Counted from the first letter of the stretch, positions 45,326-55,014 are shown. The stretch: DNA of 64,000 bases from Desulfobacter postgatei 2ac9 (GCF_000233695.2 NZ_CM001488.1:3161501-3225500), one strand, 5' to 3'. Notes: generated by a model not told the origin, from the sequence alone. Made by a program: numbers and translations.

Positions 45326-46339
45326 CTATTCCTTGTCTTCAGGTACTGCAGGTTGAAGCAGTTGAGCCAGGTGTTTGATCAGGGTTTTAACGCCTTTGCC
45401 CGTAGCTGCGGAAATGGTAAAAATAGACTGATCGGGCAAAGCGTTTTTAAAGGCCTCAATCCGGTTTTCAGTGCCCGTAAGATCAATTTTATTGAGAACC
45501 ACAACCTGGGTTTTGTTTGCCAGGGTATCGCTGTGCATTGCCAGTTCATTGTTGATGAGCGCAAATTGTGCCAACGGATTTTCCGGATCAATGTCGCTGG
45601 AATCAATAAGATGCACCAGAATACCGGTACGTTCAATATGTTTAAGAAATTTTATCCCAAGCCCCACGCCTTCATGGGCACCCTCAATCAGCCCGGGAAT
45701 GTCGGCTACGGCAAAGGGTTCGCCAAAGGGCGGTTCCACCATGCCGATGGTGGGGGTCAGTGTGGTAAAGGGATAGTCCGCAATTTTGGGGCGGGCCGCT
45801 GACATGGCTGAAATCAGGGTGGACTTGCCTGCATTGGGTAGCCCTACAAGCCCGACATCTGCCATGAGTTTGAGTTCTAAGCGAAGTTTCATCTCAACGC
45901 CCGGGATTCCGGGTTGGGCAAATCTGGGCACCCTGTTGGTGGATGTGGCAAACCGTTTATTGCCCCGTCCGCCCATGCCGCCCTGGGCTATAACTATTTC
46001 TTTGTCGGGATCAGTGAGGTCGACAAGGACCTGTGAGGTTTGCGCATCAAAAACAATGGTACCAGGAGGAAGTGATAAATAGCAGTGGCTGCCGTTTTTG
46101 CCACGTTTCTGCCGACCCAGGCCTGGAGCCCCGTTTTGTGCACGTAAGTTTTTTTGGCGGCGATAATCATACAGGGTCCGTTTTGAAGGATCCACCCGGA
46201 GGATGACATCCCCCCCATCGCCGCCGTCTCCGCCGTCAGGCCCGCCTTTTTCTATGAAACGTTCACGCCGGAAACTGACGCATCCTGCACCGCCACTTCC
46301 GGACTTGATCGTAACAATGGCCTCATCAACAAATTTCAC
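45326..46339 (-). CDS. obgE: Obg-family GTPase (50S assembly)
   Basis: This 337-residue GTPase has the glycine-rich Obg fold (1-158; [23 protein letters not shown]) followed by a G domain with G1 [10 protein letters not shown]3 [12 protein letters not shown] and G4 NKID. It acts late in 50S subunit assembly and in stress responses. The variable C-terminal OCT domain is essentially absent. The start overlaps the rpmA stop by four bases, the standard rplU-rpmA-obgE arrangement. Confidence 0.96.
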   Translation of the reverse strand: MKFVDEAIVTIKSGSGGAGCVSFRRERFIEKGGPDGGDGGDGGDVILRVDPSKRTLYDYRRQKNLRAQNGAPGLGRQKRGKNGSHCYLSLPPGTIVFDAQTSQVLVDLTDPDKEIVIAQGGMGGRGNKRFATSTNRVPRFAQPGIPGVEMKLRLELKLMADVGLVGLPNAGKSTLISAMSAARPKIADYPFTTLTPTIGMVEPPFGEPFAVADIPGLIEGAHEGVGLGIKFLKHIERTGILVHLIDSSDIDPENPLAQFALINNELAMHSDTLANKTQVVVLNKIDLTGTENRIEAFKNALPDQSIFTISAATGKGVKTLIKHLAQLLQPAVPEDKE

Positions 46340-46590
46340 GCTTCATAAACACTGACTTTTTTTCTGTCACGACCTTTTCTTTCAAAGGTCACGACACCGT
46401 CGATCTTGGCAAAAATGGTATAATCTTTGCCCATACCGACATTGTTGCCGGGATGGATTTTGGTGCCACACTGTCTAATAATGATATTGCCGGCGGTGAC
46501 TTGCTCGCCGCCGAATTTTTTCACGCCCCGCCGCTGGGAGTTTGAATCACGACCGTTTTTTGAACTGCCTGCTGCTTTTTTATGTGACAT
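46336..46590 (-). CDS. rpmA: 50S ribosomal protein L27
   Basis: This 84-residue basic protein begins [20 protein letters not shown] and contains [18 protein letters not shown], diagnostic of L27, whose N-terminus reaches the peptidyl-transferase centre. No N-terminal processing extension, as seen in Firmicutes, is present. It lies 53 bases after rplU. Confidence 0.97.
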   Translation of the reverse strand: MSHKKAAGSSKNGRDSNSQRRGVKKFGGEQVTAGNIIIRQCGTKIHPGNNVGMGKDYTIFAKIDGVVTFERKGRDRKKVSVYEA

Positions 46591-46643
46591 GCTTCTCTCT
46601 CTTTCATTAACACGCTACAAATTTATACCTTAAGGACAAACAA

Positions 46644-46955
46644 TTAAGCTGAAATGGAGTTAATCCTGATTTCAGTGTAGTGCTGTCTGTGACCTCTCAT
46701 TTTTCGGTAGCCTTTGCGCCGTTTGTATTTAAATACAAGCTGTTTTTTGCTCCGGCCCTGTTCCACGATAAAAGCTTTGACGCTTGCATTCTCTATCTGG
46801 GGTGCGCCTAAAGTTAAGGTCTCACCATCGGAGTATAAAAGGACATCATTAAATTCAATTTCAGATCCTTCGGTGCCTTCAAGCTTCTCAACTTTCAAAA
46901 CCTGATCTTCCTGGACCTTGTATTGTTTGCCCCCGGTTCTGATTACTGCATACAT
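46644..46955 (-). CDS. rplU: 50S ribosomal protein L21
   Basis: This 103-residue protein starts with MYAVIRTGGKQYKVQEDQVL and ends with KRRKGYRKMRGHRQHYTEIRI, both diagnostic for L21, which binds 23S rRNA. It is the first gene of the operon. The leader is about 50-60 bases from the -10 element. An AAGGAGAT ribosome site precedes the ATG at 46955. Confidence 0.97.
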   Translation of the reverse strand: MYAVIRTGGKQYKVQEDQVLKVEKLEGTEGSEIEFNDVLLYSDGETLTLGAPQIENASVKAFIVEQGRSKKQLVFKYKRRKGYRKMRGHRQHYTEIRINSISA

Positions 46956-47011
46956 GGGTTTATCTCCTTACAATCTGACATCATATATCGGGTACTTAAA
47001 AAAAACTCCGC

Positions 47012-47040
47012 ATAATATAACTATTTGCCTGTATTGTCAA
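47012..47040 (-). promoter_or_regulatory. Sigma70 promoter of the rplU operon
   Basis: On the minus strand a consensus TTGACA (47040-47035) and TATTAT (47017-47012) are spaced by exactly 17 bases, 57 bases upstream of the rplU start. Confidence 0.8.
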
Positions 47041-47158
47041 TTCTCATTTTTGATTTCCATGCTATCCGGTGATGGTTACTGATAATAGTTTTTCGTTCTC
47101 TTTTTCAGATGATTGAAGCATTTAAAACCATCCTTCCGGAATGGAGCAAATCTCTTTT

Positions 47159-47509
47159 TTATGCCTTTTTAACAACAGCGCATTTAAGGTACATGGCGCC
47201 GAATCCTCCAATCTTACAGGAAATATCGTGACCATTTACGGGGTCATCAAGAAGTTTGATGTTTTTGACTTTTGTGCCCAATTTGATTGTGTCCTTCCCG
47301 GCCTTAAGATCTTTGATGGTGGTGACGGTATCTCCATCCTGCAAAGGATTGCCATTGGCATCTAAGAATCGTAGCGCACCTTCCAAGGGTGTATCGGCGG
47401 TCTGATCAGGTGTCCACTCATGAGCACATTCCGGGCATATCCACAGGAGTCCATCAGGATAGGCATAAGGTGAATTACATTTGGGACACATATTTTTTTC
47501 AACTGACAT
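47159..47509 (-). CDS. PhnA/YjdM-type zinc-ribbon protein
   Basis: This 116-residue protein has an N-terminal zinc ribbon (CPKCNSPYAYPDG, then CPECAHEW) and the C-terminal PhnA domain (LQDGDTVTTIKDLKAGKDTIKLGTKVKNI; ISCKIGGFGAMYLK). The family was first linked to phosphonate metabolism, but most members, including E. coli YjdM, have no shown catalytic role. It stands alone between the rplU promoter and the radical SAM gene. It is full length with all four ribbon cysteines present. Confidence 0.9.
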   Translation of the reverse strand: MSVEKNMCPKCNSPYAYPDGLLWICPECAHEWTPDQTADTPLEGALRFLDANGNPLQDGDTVTTIKDLKAGKDTIKLGTKVKNIKLLDDPVNGHDISCKIGGFGAMYLKCAVVKKA

Positions 47510-47620
47510 AGCAAAATTTCCGGTCGATTGTATAAAGGTTTAAAATATTTTTTTCATGCAGTGAAACACGTATCACGATGAAATATAAATGAAGACGGCC
47601 TTCCTTATGTCGTGTGTATA

Positions 47621-49327
47621 TCAGGGGGGCTCAATTTGAGTCAAACAGTATTTCGAGCATGTGCCCAAATTTGCCGGAATAAACCGGTCCTTTTCCGGAT
47701 GAAAGGCGGCGGGACAGGTTTGGATAAACTGGGCCACCTGTTTTTCGGGGCCCTCGTGAACCAGGGTTAAGGCATAATATCTGAACAGACCCCATGGATC
47801 AGTGTCCGGGTTTTCAAGCCTCTGGGCGATGGGGAGCGTCGGGTCAGGATTTTGGAACCGCTTTTTTCGCTGCATATACTCCTGCAGGGTCATATGACGG
47901 ATAATATGACATTTTGTCGGGTGAACCTGAGTATAAGCATAAATGCCTGAAAGGAAAAAAGATATACTGCAGGTTTTTGCGCCTGCAACAATATTTTTTC
48001 TTGTAAATTGGACATGGTCAAGGATTTCGTTTTTCAGGGCTGTCTGCATTTCTGCAGAGAGCTCATGGAAACGGGTGGCATGCAGATACCTGTTTTTTAT
48101 CCGTTTGACCACTGACGGGATCATTTTTTTTCTTTTCAGCCGTGCCTTGTCCGAAAAAATATCAAAATACTCCCTGATGCTTCTCATGCCCGGTGGTGTC
48201 AGTTCATCCCGGCCGTTATCAAAAAGGATATTTTCCACCTGAACATCTAAAAGTGCGGGCAAAATGGACAGGCCCTGTTCGGTAAGCACTTCAAGGGGTT
48301 TGAAATAATCCACTAAAAGGGCAGGGCGGCCTATTTTTTTTCTGGGGATAAATGCGCTTTGGGCCGTGATCCTGATTTTTTTATGGCCAAAGGGGTGTAA
48401 TGCACTGGTGAATGCAGGGATGACGGCAAAACACCCGTCCAGGGAGATTTCAGTGCCATAGCTGTCCGTAATGGAGGGCTTGACCGTGGAAAAGTCTTCA
48501 TCCAGGCCGGCCGGGATCAAAAGATCGGCAGTGGCATGCTGCTTGCTAAAGGATTCTCCCATCTGGGTTTCAAGGCATAGAATTCTGTCCCGGTTGCGGT
48601 CGGTCAGGCTGACCGACAAGGGGATGCCGGCCTTAATCAATGCTTTTGCAAGGTCTCCTTTCCCTCTTGGTATTTTTGTCAGCAGACTGAATTGGCAGGT
48701 CTTTCCAAGGCGGTTCAGCACATGGATGATATCATGGGAACCATCACACCAGTCAAGGGGATCTGAGCCGCCGTAGAGCGCTAAATCCCTGTTTCCATGC
48801 GCCAGAAATGTATCAATAAATGTATTTACCGCATCAAAGTTGAAATGACACCGGACCTTTGGCAAAGCCCACTCATTGCAGCGACGGCAGAAATTGGAAC
48901 AGCCCGACGTCATCTGAAAGGTAATGGCCTCACTGAATATATAAGGGTTTTGCCACGGGGCGAGATCCAGCCGCTTTTTCCATGTGTCATATGCCATGTG
49001 GCCGGGATCGGCATTATGTACTTTGTCTGCCAGCAGATGTTTAAGATTTTTGGTCTGTTTTTTCAGATCAGGATGATCATCAACCAGATGTTTGTGCCTT
49101 ATAAGGGCGGTCAACACCTGGCGCAGATATTTTTCATCTGTTTCCCCGAGTTCAGCGGGTTTTGCCCAACCCGTGGTCTGATCAAGCAGCGTTTTGAGTC
49201 GCTTTGTCTTTCCGGAAAAAAGGGCTGCAACAACCCTGTTTTTTAGGTCTTCGACTGGAGCATCCGGTGTGACAATGATGTTTTGAAAAACAGATGAACC
49301 CAAAATTAATTCCTTTTTAAATATCAA
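47621..49327 (-). CDS. Radical SAM protein of unknown function
   Basis: This protein of up to 568 residues contains TSGCSNFCRRCNEW, giving a CX3CX2C [4Fe-4S] site at C143, C147 and C150, followed by a GGSDPLDW motif comparable to the SAM-binding GGE strand. An N-terminal ~130-residue helical domain and a C-terminal half (KRIKNRYLHATRFHELSAEM; CHIIRHMTLQEYMQRKKRF) match nothing I recognise. Two further cysteines (NLGTCSKYC) near the end may hold another cluster or metal. The TTG at 49327 lies inside a terminator stem. TTG 49303, with an AAGGA site upstream, is a likelier start. It follows dsrMKJOP on the same strand but past a strong terminator. Confidence 0.72.
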   Translation of the reverse strand: MIFKKELILGSSVFQNIIVTPDAPVEDLKNRVVAALFSGKTKRLKTLLDQTTGWAKPAELGETDEKYLRQVLTALIRHKHLVDDHPDLKKQTKNLKHLLADKVHNADPGHMAYDTWKKRLDLAPWQNPYIFSEAITFQMTSGCSNFCRRCNEWALPKVRCHFNFDAVNTFIDTFLAHGNRDLALYGGSDPLDWCDGSHDIIHVLNRLGKTCQFSLLTKIPRGKGDLAKALIKAGIPLSVSLTDRNRDRILCLETQMGESFSKQHATADLLIPAGLDEDFSTVKPSITDSYGTEISLDGCFAVIPAFTSALHPFGHKKIRITAQSAFIPRKKIGRPALLVDYFKPLEVLTEQGLSILPALLDVQVENILFDNGRDELTPPGMRSIREYFDIFSDKARLKRKKMIPSVVKRIKNRYLHATRFHELSAEMQTALKNEILDHVQFTRKNIVAGAKTCSISFFLSGIYAYTQVHPTKCHIIRHMTLQEYMQRKKRFQNPDPTLPIAQRLENPDTDPWGLFRYYALTLVHEGPEKQVAQFIQTCPAAFHPEKDRFIPANLGTCSKYCLTQIEPP

Positions 49328-49356
49328 GGGGGCTTTTGTAAAAAAAGCCCCCTTGA
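49324..49356 (-). terminator. Terminator of the dsrMKJOP operon
   Basis: A 14-bp perfect inverted repeat (TCAAGGGGGCTTTT and its complement) with a 5-base loop lies 38 bases after the dsrP stop. On the minus strand it ends with TTGATATTT rather than a pure T run. It overlaps the extreme 5' end of the radical SAM frame. Confidence 0.75.
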
Positions 49357-49393
49357 AAATATCAGCTAAATATTGCAGATAAATGTTTTTTAA

Positions 49394-50551
49394 CTATCCG
49401 CGAACCTCTTCTTTAACTGTGGTGGCAAGTTTGTACAGGATGGTCAGTACAAAAAAACCTGTGCCGTAAACACCCAAGGCAATTATTCCTTCCTGGAGTG
49501 TGGGGGCATATTCATTCACGTGATGCAGCGGAGAAGGAACAAAACCACCGGCGATCATGCCAAGCGCCTTGTCGATCCAGGCACCGAAAAATATCATGGC
49601 GCAGGTAACAGGCAACAGTGCGTGATTGTTTCTCAGTTTCGGAATCAGCAGGAAAATGGCACCTACACTCATAAGAATCAGAGCGCTCCACATCCAGGGT
49701 ACCATCATGTTGTGCCCGTGCAGACCGAATAGCAGGTATTGCATATGGGACAGATGACTGGGGATGCCGGAGTAGTAAACCACGAAAACTTCACAAGCAA
49801 AGAAGAACAGGTTGGCAATGATGGCGTAGCAGACAATTTTTGCCAGGGTCTGCATGGCTTGCCAGCCCGGATCAAATTTGGTGAATTTTTTAATGATGTA
49901 GCAAAGGATGATCAGAAACGCAGGACCTGCGGCAAAGGCAGATGCCAGGAATCTGGGGGCCAGAATGGCCGTCAACCAAAAACCGCGGCCGGGCAGACCG
50001 CAGTACAGGTAGGCTGTTACCGTGTGGATACCGATGGCAAAGGGGATGGAGATATACACAAGGGGTTTTGTCCACCATACCGGTTCTATTTGGTTTCTTT
50101 CAGCTTCAAGCACTTTCCATCCCACAACAATGTTCAAAAACAGATACCCGTTGAGAACAATCATGTCATAAAAAAGCATGGAGTGGGGGGTGGGGTACAA
50201 GAGCACATTCAGCATACGAATGGGCTGACCTAAATCCGCAACAATGAACAGCAGGCACATGATCAGGCTGGCAACGGCCAGAAATTCACCTAAAATGGTG
50301 ATCCGGTGGAACCGTTCGTAATCATGCAGGTAATAGGGGATAACCACCATAACACCACCTGCGGCAACACCCACAAGAAAGGTGAAATTGGCGATGTAAA
50401 AGCCCCATGAAACGTCCCGGCTCATGCCCGTGATCTGCAGACCGTTTATGAACTGGTCAAGGTAGGCAAGGCCTCCTGCGCCCATGACAGCGAGCAAAAG
50501 GACGATCCACAACCAATATTTTTTACTTCCTTTAAAAGCTATCTCAAGCAT
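49394..50551 (-). CDS. dsrP: DsrP, NrfD-type quinone-interacting membrane subunit
   Basis: This 385-residue integral membrane protein with about ten TM helices belongs to the NrfD/PsrC family (DVSWGFYIANFTFLVGVAAGG, PHSMLFYDMIVLNGYLFLN). In the DsrMKJOP complex it exchanges electrons with menaquinone and passes them to or from DsrO. It is the last gene of the operon, 11 bases after dsrO. The start ATG at 50551 has AGAGAGGCGA upstream. No cofactor residue can be claimed, as NrfD proteins usually bind none. Confidence 0.95.
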   Translation of the reverse strand: MLEIAFKGSKKYWLWIVLLLAVMGAGGLAYLDQFINGLQITGMSRDVSWGFYIANFTFLVGVAAGGVMVVIPYYLHDYERFHRITILGEFLAVASLIMCLLFIVADLGQPIRMLNVLLYPTPHSMLFYDMIVLNGYLFLNIVVGWKVLEAERNQIEPVWWTKPLVYISIPFAIGIHTVTAYLYCGLPGRGFWLTAILAPRFLASAFAAGPAFLIILCYIIKKFTKFDPGWQAMQTLAKIVCYAIIANLFFFACEVFVVYYSGIPSHLSHMQYLLFGLHGHNMMVPWMWSALILMSVGAIFLLIPKLRNNHALLPVTCAMIFFGAWIDKALGMIAGGFVPSPLHHVNEYAPTLQEGIIALGVYGTGFFVLTILYKLATTVKEEVRG

Positions 50552-50562
50552 AGTCGCCTCTC

Positions 50563-51387
50563 TTAAACGATGTAGTAAACACTGGGTTCTGTACCCAGTT
50601 CCTGTTTACGTCTGATTGTATAATGTTCTTTCAGCAGACCACGGATTTCAGATTCTGGATCTTCCAGGTCGCCTACGACGATAGCGCCTTTGCTTGCTTC
50701 CACACAATGGGGCTGTTCACCTTTAGCCAGACGTTCGGCGCAGAGGTTACATTTTTCAACCACACCCTTGCTGCGGGTGGGGAAACCCGGGACTGTCTCT
50801 TCAATGAAGGGACGTGGATCTCTGAAGTTGAAACTCCTTGCGCCGTAGGGACAGGCCGCCATACAGAACCGACAGCCGATGCAGCGGTGGAAATCCATAA
50901 GGACAATGCCATCTTCCCGCTTGAAAGTCGCCTGGGTGGGGCATGCCTGTACACAAGGCGCGTTTTTGCAGTGGTTGCAAGTCACAAGGAAAGGAAGGTG
51001 GTGGAACTTTTCAGCCAGAAATTCATCCTCCTTGTCCGGAAAAGCATAGTGGAATTGCTCGGGCCAGATCCATTTAATATCCTGTCCATCCCTGAACGGA
51101 CGGGTGCCGGGATACTTTTCAGGGTCCGGGGTCATGGTAAAATCCGGTACGTTATGGGCCTTATGACAGGCTTCCCTGACTGCTTCAGCAACTTCTTCGT
51201 TCAGTTTGGAGGTGTCAATGACCATACCCCAGCGTTTGGCATGCAGGGCCTCTTCGTTTTTTGATATTACAGGTTGGGCACTGCCGTGGGGTTCTGATGC
51301 GGCAAGATTCATTACCGGAGCAGCACCCATTCCGATGGCAGCAATACCCGCTACTTTAAGAAAGCTTCTTCTGCTCTTTATCATCAT
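50563..51387 (-). CDS. dsrO: DsrO, Tat-exported ferredoxin-like iron-sulfur subunit
   Basis: This 274-residue protein has a twin-arginine signal SRRSFLKVAG (5-14) that sends it folded to the periplasm. The mature part carries several [4Fe-4S] sets: CNHCKNAPCVQAC (137-149), CIGCRFCMAAC (169-179) and CNLC...C (213-228), with an additional cysteine at 74. It relays electrons between DsrP and the DsrJ cytochrome. It overlaps the dsrJ stop by four bases. The length and cluster pattern are as expected for DsrO. Confidence 0.95.
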   Translation of the reverse strand: MMIKSRRSFLKVAGIAAIGMGAAPVMNLAASEPHGSAQPVISKNEEALHAKRWGMVIDTSKLNEEVAEAVREACHKAHNVPDFTMTPDPEKYPGTRPFRDGQDIKWIWPEQFHYAFPDKEDEFLAEKFHHLPFLVTCNHCKNAPCVQACPTQATFKREDGIVLMDFHRCIGCRFCMAACPYGARSFNFRDPRPFIEETVPGFPTRSKGVVEKCNLCAERLAKGEQPHCVEASKGAIVVGDLEDPESEIRGLLKEHYTIRRKQELGTEPSVYYIV

Positions 51388-51779
51388 TTAATCTCCTTGG
51401 GGTTGGTGTGACACTCCCAGCAATAGGGGCTCACAGAGGCATAGTCGTGGCAGCTGTCACAGAATTTTGCTTTATCTTCATGGCAGCCCAGGCAGGAGTT
51501 TTCACCTGTGGACAGGCTCATGTTAAAGGTCTGGCCGTTGGTTCCGGTGTATTTTCGGTCACCGTTGCGCACAACAGAATCGCGCCACACATCCAGCAGG
51601 TACATATGTTCTGTCCGCATTTCATATTTGTCCAGAACACATTTCTTAGCTGTTGCCGCCTTTCCCAGCAGTTCCGGTTTGGGGGCGGCCTGTGTGCTTG
51701 TGATCAGGTTAAACCAGAACGGAGAAAGAACGGCGAGTACAAATACCACAAGTCCTGCCATAATCATATTTTTACTCAT
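51384..51779 (-). CDS. dsrJ: DsrJ, triheme periplasmic cytochrome c
   Basis: This 131-residue protein is held by an uncleaved or signal-like N-terminal helix (about 5-27). It has exactly three CXXCH heme c sites at 96-100, 107-111 and 120-124, and the conserved C47 (KKCVLDKYEMR) thought to be an unusual His/Cys axial ligand in DsrJ. It sits on the periplasmic side of the DsrMKJOP complex. One base separates it from dsrK and it overlaps dsrO by four. Confidence 0.96.
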   Translation of the reverse strand: MSKNMIMAGLVVFVLAVLSPFWFNLITSTQAAPKPELLGKAATAKKCVLDKYEMRTEHMYLLDVWRDSVVRNGDRKYTGTNGQTFNMSLSTGENSCLGCHEDKAKFCDSCHDYASVSPYCWECHTNPKEIK

Positions 51780-51780
51780 C

Positions 51781-53439
51781 TTATTCCTCCTCTACCCCGG
51801 GCAGGGGTTCCATTCTCAGGTCCTCGGTTCTTTTCTTTTCACCCGGTAGAATCAACGCATTGCCCACAAGCTCGTGAACACCGATGACATCGACTTCAGG
51901 CACCCAATATTCACACATGGTAGGAAGTGCAGCCCTGTCAATGGCGCAGATGGTGGCTAAAGAATTAACCCCGAATTTCTCATGAACATATTTAACGGCA
52001 TTCGCCCGGGGAAGGGCGCCGGCCATTCTAAGCTCAATATTTTCACCGGCATTCAGACCTGCACCGGAACCGCAGCAGAAGGTCTGCTCTCTGATGGTGT
52101 TCGGCGGCATTTCATAAAAATGATCTGCACATGCCTTGATACAATACCTGGGTTCGTCCAGAATTCCCATGCCACGCGCAGGGTTGCAGGAATCGTGGAA
52201 GGTCAGGATCCGGTTGGCGTTGCGGCTCTTGTCCAGTTCCAGCTTGCCGTGTTTAATCAGGTCCGCTGTGAATTCGCAGATGTGAACCATCTTGGTGGAT
52301 GCGGCATTTTCAAACCGGGTGCCGGTGATGGGATTCACCGGTACTTCAAGGAAGTCGGCAGGGCCGTTCATGGTATCCATGTACTGGTTGATGACCCGCC
52401 ACATATGACCGCACTCCCCGCCCAGAATCCATTTGACGCCCAGGCGTTTTGCTTCGGCGTACATTTTGGCATTGAGCCGTTTCATGGTCTCATGGGAAGT
52501 AAAGAAACCGAAGTTGCCGCCTTCGGAAGCGTAGGTTGACCAGGTGACATCCAGTCCGTATTTATCTTTAAGATATTGGAACAGAATCAGATAGCCCTGA
52601 CAAGTATATGTGCCGGGATCGGCAAATACGTCGCCCGATGGGGTGATAAAAAGGATGTCAGCGCCTTTTTTCTGGAACTGGGGTGCACAGTTGACACCTG
52701 TGATTGCTTCGATATCTTCAACAAAGAATTCCAGCATGTCTTTGAAGGCGTGGGGCTGGATACCCAAGTGGTTGCCGGTCTTGTAACAGTTGGAAACCGG
52801 TGTGGCAATCCAGTCGATATTCAGGCCCAAAAGGTTAAGCAATTCTCTGCCGATAATGGTGATTTCAGCGGTATCAATGCCGTAGGGACAGAATACTGAA
52901 CAGCGTCGGCACTCTGTGCACTGGAAAAAGTAGTACCACATCTCTTTGAGTGCATCCAGGGTCATCTCTCTTGCGCCTAAAAGACGTTTGCCGCCCGGGA
53001 TATTTTTCATGATCTTGCCGACCATGGTGAAATCGTTACGGTAAATGGATCGTAGCAATTCAGCCCTCAGCACCGGCATATTCTTGGGATCACCGGTTCC
53101 AAGGAAGAAATGGCATTTGTCTGCACAGGCACCGCAGCGTACGCAGATGTCCATAAATATTTTAAAAGTACGGAAACGCTCCAGCCGTTCTTTGATCCCC
53201 TCATGTAGGATCTCTTGCCAGTTTTCAGGCAGTTTCCAGTCACTATCTAGGGGATTCCATTCCCTGGCATTGGGAAGACCCAAGGTTTGGACACTTTCCG
53301 CTTTAGCGGCATAGCAGTACATGCCGGGCCGGATCTGAACGGATTTGGTAGTGTCCAGCCAGTTGCTGGGCTCGGAGCTAGACCGGGGACGATAGTTAAT
53401 TTTGTCTAATGCTTCATCCGGTGTAAGTTCGTCAGCCAT
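51781..53439 (-). CDS. dsrK: DsrK, HdrD-like iron-sulfur subunit
   Basis: This 552-residue cytoplasmic subunit resembles the catalytic part of heterodisulfide reductase HdrD. Two [4Fe-4S] sets are at C99/C102/C105/C109 and C174/C177/C180/C184. CCG-type cysteine-rich domains follow (GGECGHMW, FHDSCNPARG, CCGSGAGLN), which bind the special noncubane cluster. It is thought to reduce the DsrC trisulfide during sulfite reduction. It lies three bases after dsrM. A Pro-rich C-terminal tail (MEPLPGVEEE) ends the protein. Confidence 0.96.
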   Translation of the reverse strand: MADELTPDEALDKINYRPRSSSEPSNWLDTTKSVQIRPGMYCYAAKAESVQTLGLPNAREWNPLDSDWKLPENWQEILHEGIKERLERFRTFKIFMDICVRCGACADKCHFFLGTGDPKNMPVLRAELLRSIYRNDFTMVGKIMKNIPGGKRLLGAREMTLDALKEMWYYFFQCTECRRCSVFCPYGIDTAEITIIGRELLNLLGLNIDWIATPVSNCYKTGNHLGIQPHAFKDMLEFFVEDIEAITGVNCAPQFQKKGADILFITPSGDVFADPGTYTCQGYLILFQYLKDKYGLDVTWSTYASEGGNFGFFTSHETMKRLNAKMYAEAKRLGVKWILGGECGHMWRVINQYMDTMNGPADFLEVPVNPITGTRFENAASTKMVHICEFTADLIKHGKLELDKSRNANRILTFHDSCNPARGMGILDEPRYCIKACADHFYEMPPNTIREQTFCCGSGAGLNAGENIELRMAGALPRANAVKYVHEKFGVNSLATICAIDRAALPTMCEYWVPEVDVIGVHELVGNALILPGEKKRTEDLRMEPLPGVEEE

Positions 53440-53442
53440 CTA

Positions 53443-54450
53443 TCACTCCTTTTTATCCACCGGCAGGCCGGCTTCAATCATTTTGTCTCTGAAGTGGTCC
53501 TCATACTGTTCATACGTATGGATGGGCACATCATAGTTCCAGGGGTTAATATGCCGTTTGGCCCGGGTGTTGTTGGCCATGTTCCGGGTCGGGCTCAAGA
53601 AGATGCCGCCCATGTGCATCAGTTTGCTCATGGGGAAATAGGCGAACAGAATGCTCACAAGGAAAAGATGGCCGTAGAACAGTCCGCCGACTTCTTCAGG
53701 AATATGGGGATGGAAGGTAACCAGTCCCATGGTCAGTTCCTTGATGCCGGTGATATCCACCTTGGTGAAATAGCGCATGGCAATACCGGTTGCGGCAATG
53801 CCGATGATCAGGAACAAGGGGAAATAATCAGCAGCCTGGGAGATATAACTGATTTTTGCATCAAAAATTCTGCGGCTTAAAAGGAAAAGCGCTGCCAGCA
53901 GAAGCACAGGCCCGGAAATGAACAGCCCGGGAAGACCAACCTGGATAATTCCGTCCAGATATTCAAGAAACTGAATGCTTCCGGGAACAGGCGCAGTGAA
54001 AAATCTTACATGCCTGAGAAGAACCACCAGGAATGCGTAATGGAATGCAAGCGCGCCTACCCATAAAAAAATTTCCCAGGAATAGGTGAGTTTATTGGAC
54101 GCATGCCGGTTAAACGCCGCTTTTGTATTTCTGAACAATGACCTGAAAGCAAAAATTTCCAGGAGCATTCTTACAAAAACGCCGGTAGATGTGTTCGGGT
54201 TGTCAATGGTGTTCTGTTTGATCCATGGCAAAGATTTCTGCTGGCCGCAGGTTGTAGGAATCCTAAACGGCACGGCAGAGTCTGCCCATCCTTTGACCTT
54301 GATCACAAAGCCAATAAGGAATGCGGCAACTGCCAGGTACGGAATCAGTACACCAAAGACCACCTGAAGCCCGAGTCCCTCAACCCCTGCATAAGCCAAC
54401 AGGAAGAGCAGAAAGACAGCAGTAAGGGGGATCAAGTACCTTTGATTCAT
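53443..54450 (-). CDS. dsrM: DsrM, heme b membrane subunit
   Basis: This 335-residue NarI-like membrane protein has about six TM helices, two near the N-terminus and four in the NarI-type part. Histidines in AFHYAFLVVLLRHVRFF and FYGHLFLVSILFAYFPMSKLMHMGG are the probable heme b ligands. It links quinone to the cytoplasmic DsrK. It is the first structural gene of the operon, 54 bases after the RsbRD-type gene. The C-terminal ~50 residues (RAKRHINPWNYDVPIHTYEQYEDHF) form the cytoplasmic tail typical of DsrM. Confidence 0.95.
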   Translation of the reverse strand: MNQRYLIPLTAVFLLFLLAYAGVEGLGLQVVFGVLIPYLAVAAFLIGFVIKVKGWADSAVPFRIPTTCGQQKSLPWIKQNTIDNPNTSTGVFVRMLLEIFAFRSLFRNTKAAFNRHASNKLTYSWEIFLWVGALAFHYAFLVVLLRHVRFFTAPVPGSIQFLEYLDGIIQVGLPGLFISGPVLLLAALFLLSRRIFDAKISYISQAADYFPLFLIIGIAATGIAMRYFTKVDITGIKELTMGLVTFHPHIPEEVGGLFYGHLFLVSILFAYFPMSKLMHMGGIFLSPTRNMANNTRAKRHINPWNYDVPIHTYEQYEDHFRDKMIEAGLPVDKKE

Positions 54451-54504
54451 GTTATAACCACCTCATTATTTTATGTATGGCCCGCCATTATCGCGCCATA
54501 CATG

Positions 54505-55014
54505 TTAAGATTTTTTGGAGCCTAAGAGGTCTTCCTCTGACAGCTCCGCTACTAAACCTGCCCTTTCAAAGGCGCGATGGATGCGTCGTTTGCTCTCCGT
54601 GGCCTTTAAAAGGAAAATATCCTCTCTACATTTCATGTACCGGTTGAAAGCAGCCAGGGCAATTTCGTCCACCAGGCGATAAAATTTTATAATATCTGCC
54701 TTTTCAATGATGCTTTCACCAATTTCCTTTAATGCAAATACAAAACTTACGGCATTTGCAGGGTCAAATGCCTGAACCGCACGAATTCGAATGACCGGGT
54801 CAAGGGCTTTTTCAAGACCATCCCGGCTGAAATTTTCTGTAATAAGGTTTAAAACATCTTCAAGGGTTTCCCGGGTGACAGCCCCTATAGGATTGTCAAA
54901 ACGGTTGGAATTTTTGCCCAGAATCCTTGCGGATTCTTCAGGATAGGTATTGATGGTGGCACGGAACCAGCTGTCCAGCAGTTGATTCAGATTTTTTTTT
55001 ATAATTTGTTTCAC
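54505..55014 (-). CDS. RsbRD N-terminal-domain protein upstream of dsrM
   Basis: This 169-residue helical protein matches the RsbRD_N domain (LLDSWFRATINTYPEESARIL; GAVTRETLEDVLNLI; LDPVIRIRAVQAFDPANAVSFVF). Full RsbRD proteins are stressosome co-antagonists with a STAS domain, but this form has only the N-terminal domain. The same small gene commonly precedes dsrM in sulfate reducers, so a role in sensing or assembling the complex is inferred. It shares the dsr promoter at 55073-55101 and lies 54 bases before dsrM. Confidence 0.85.
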   Translation of the reverse strand: MKQIIKKNLNQLLDSWFRATINTYPEESARILGKNSNRFDNPIGAVTRETLEDVLNLITENFSRDGLEKALDPVIRIRAVQAFDPANAVSFVFALKEIGESIIEKADIIKFYRLVDEIALAAFNRYMKCREDIFLLKATESKRRIHRAFERAGLVAELSEEDLLGSKKS

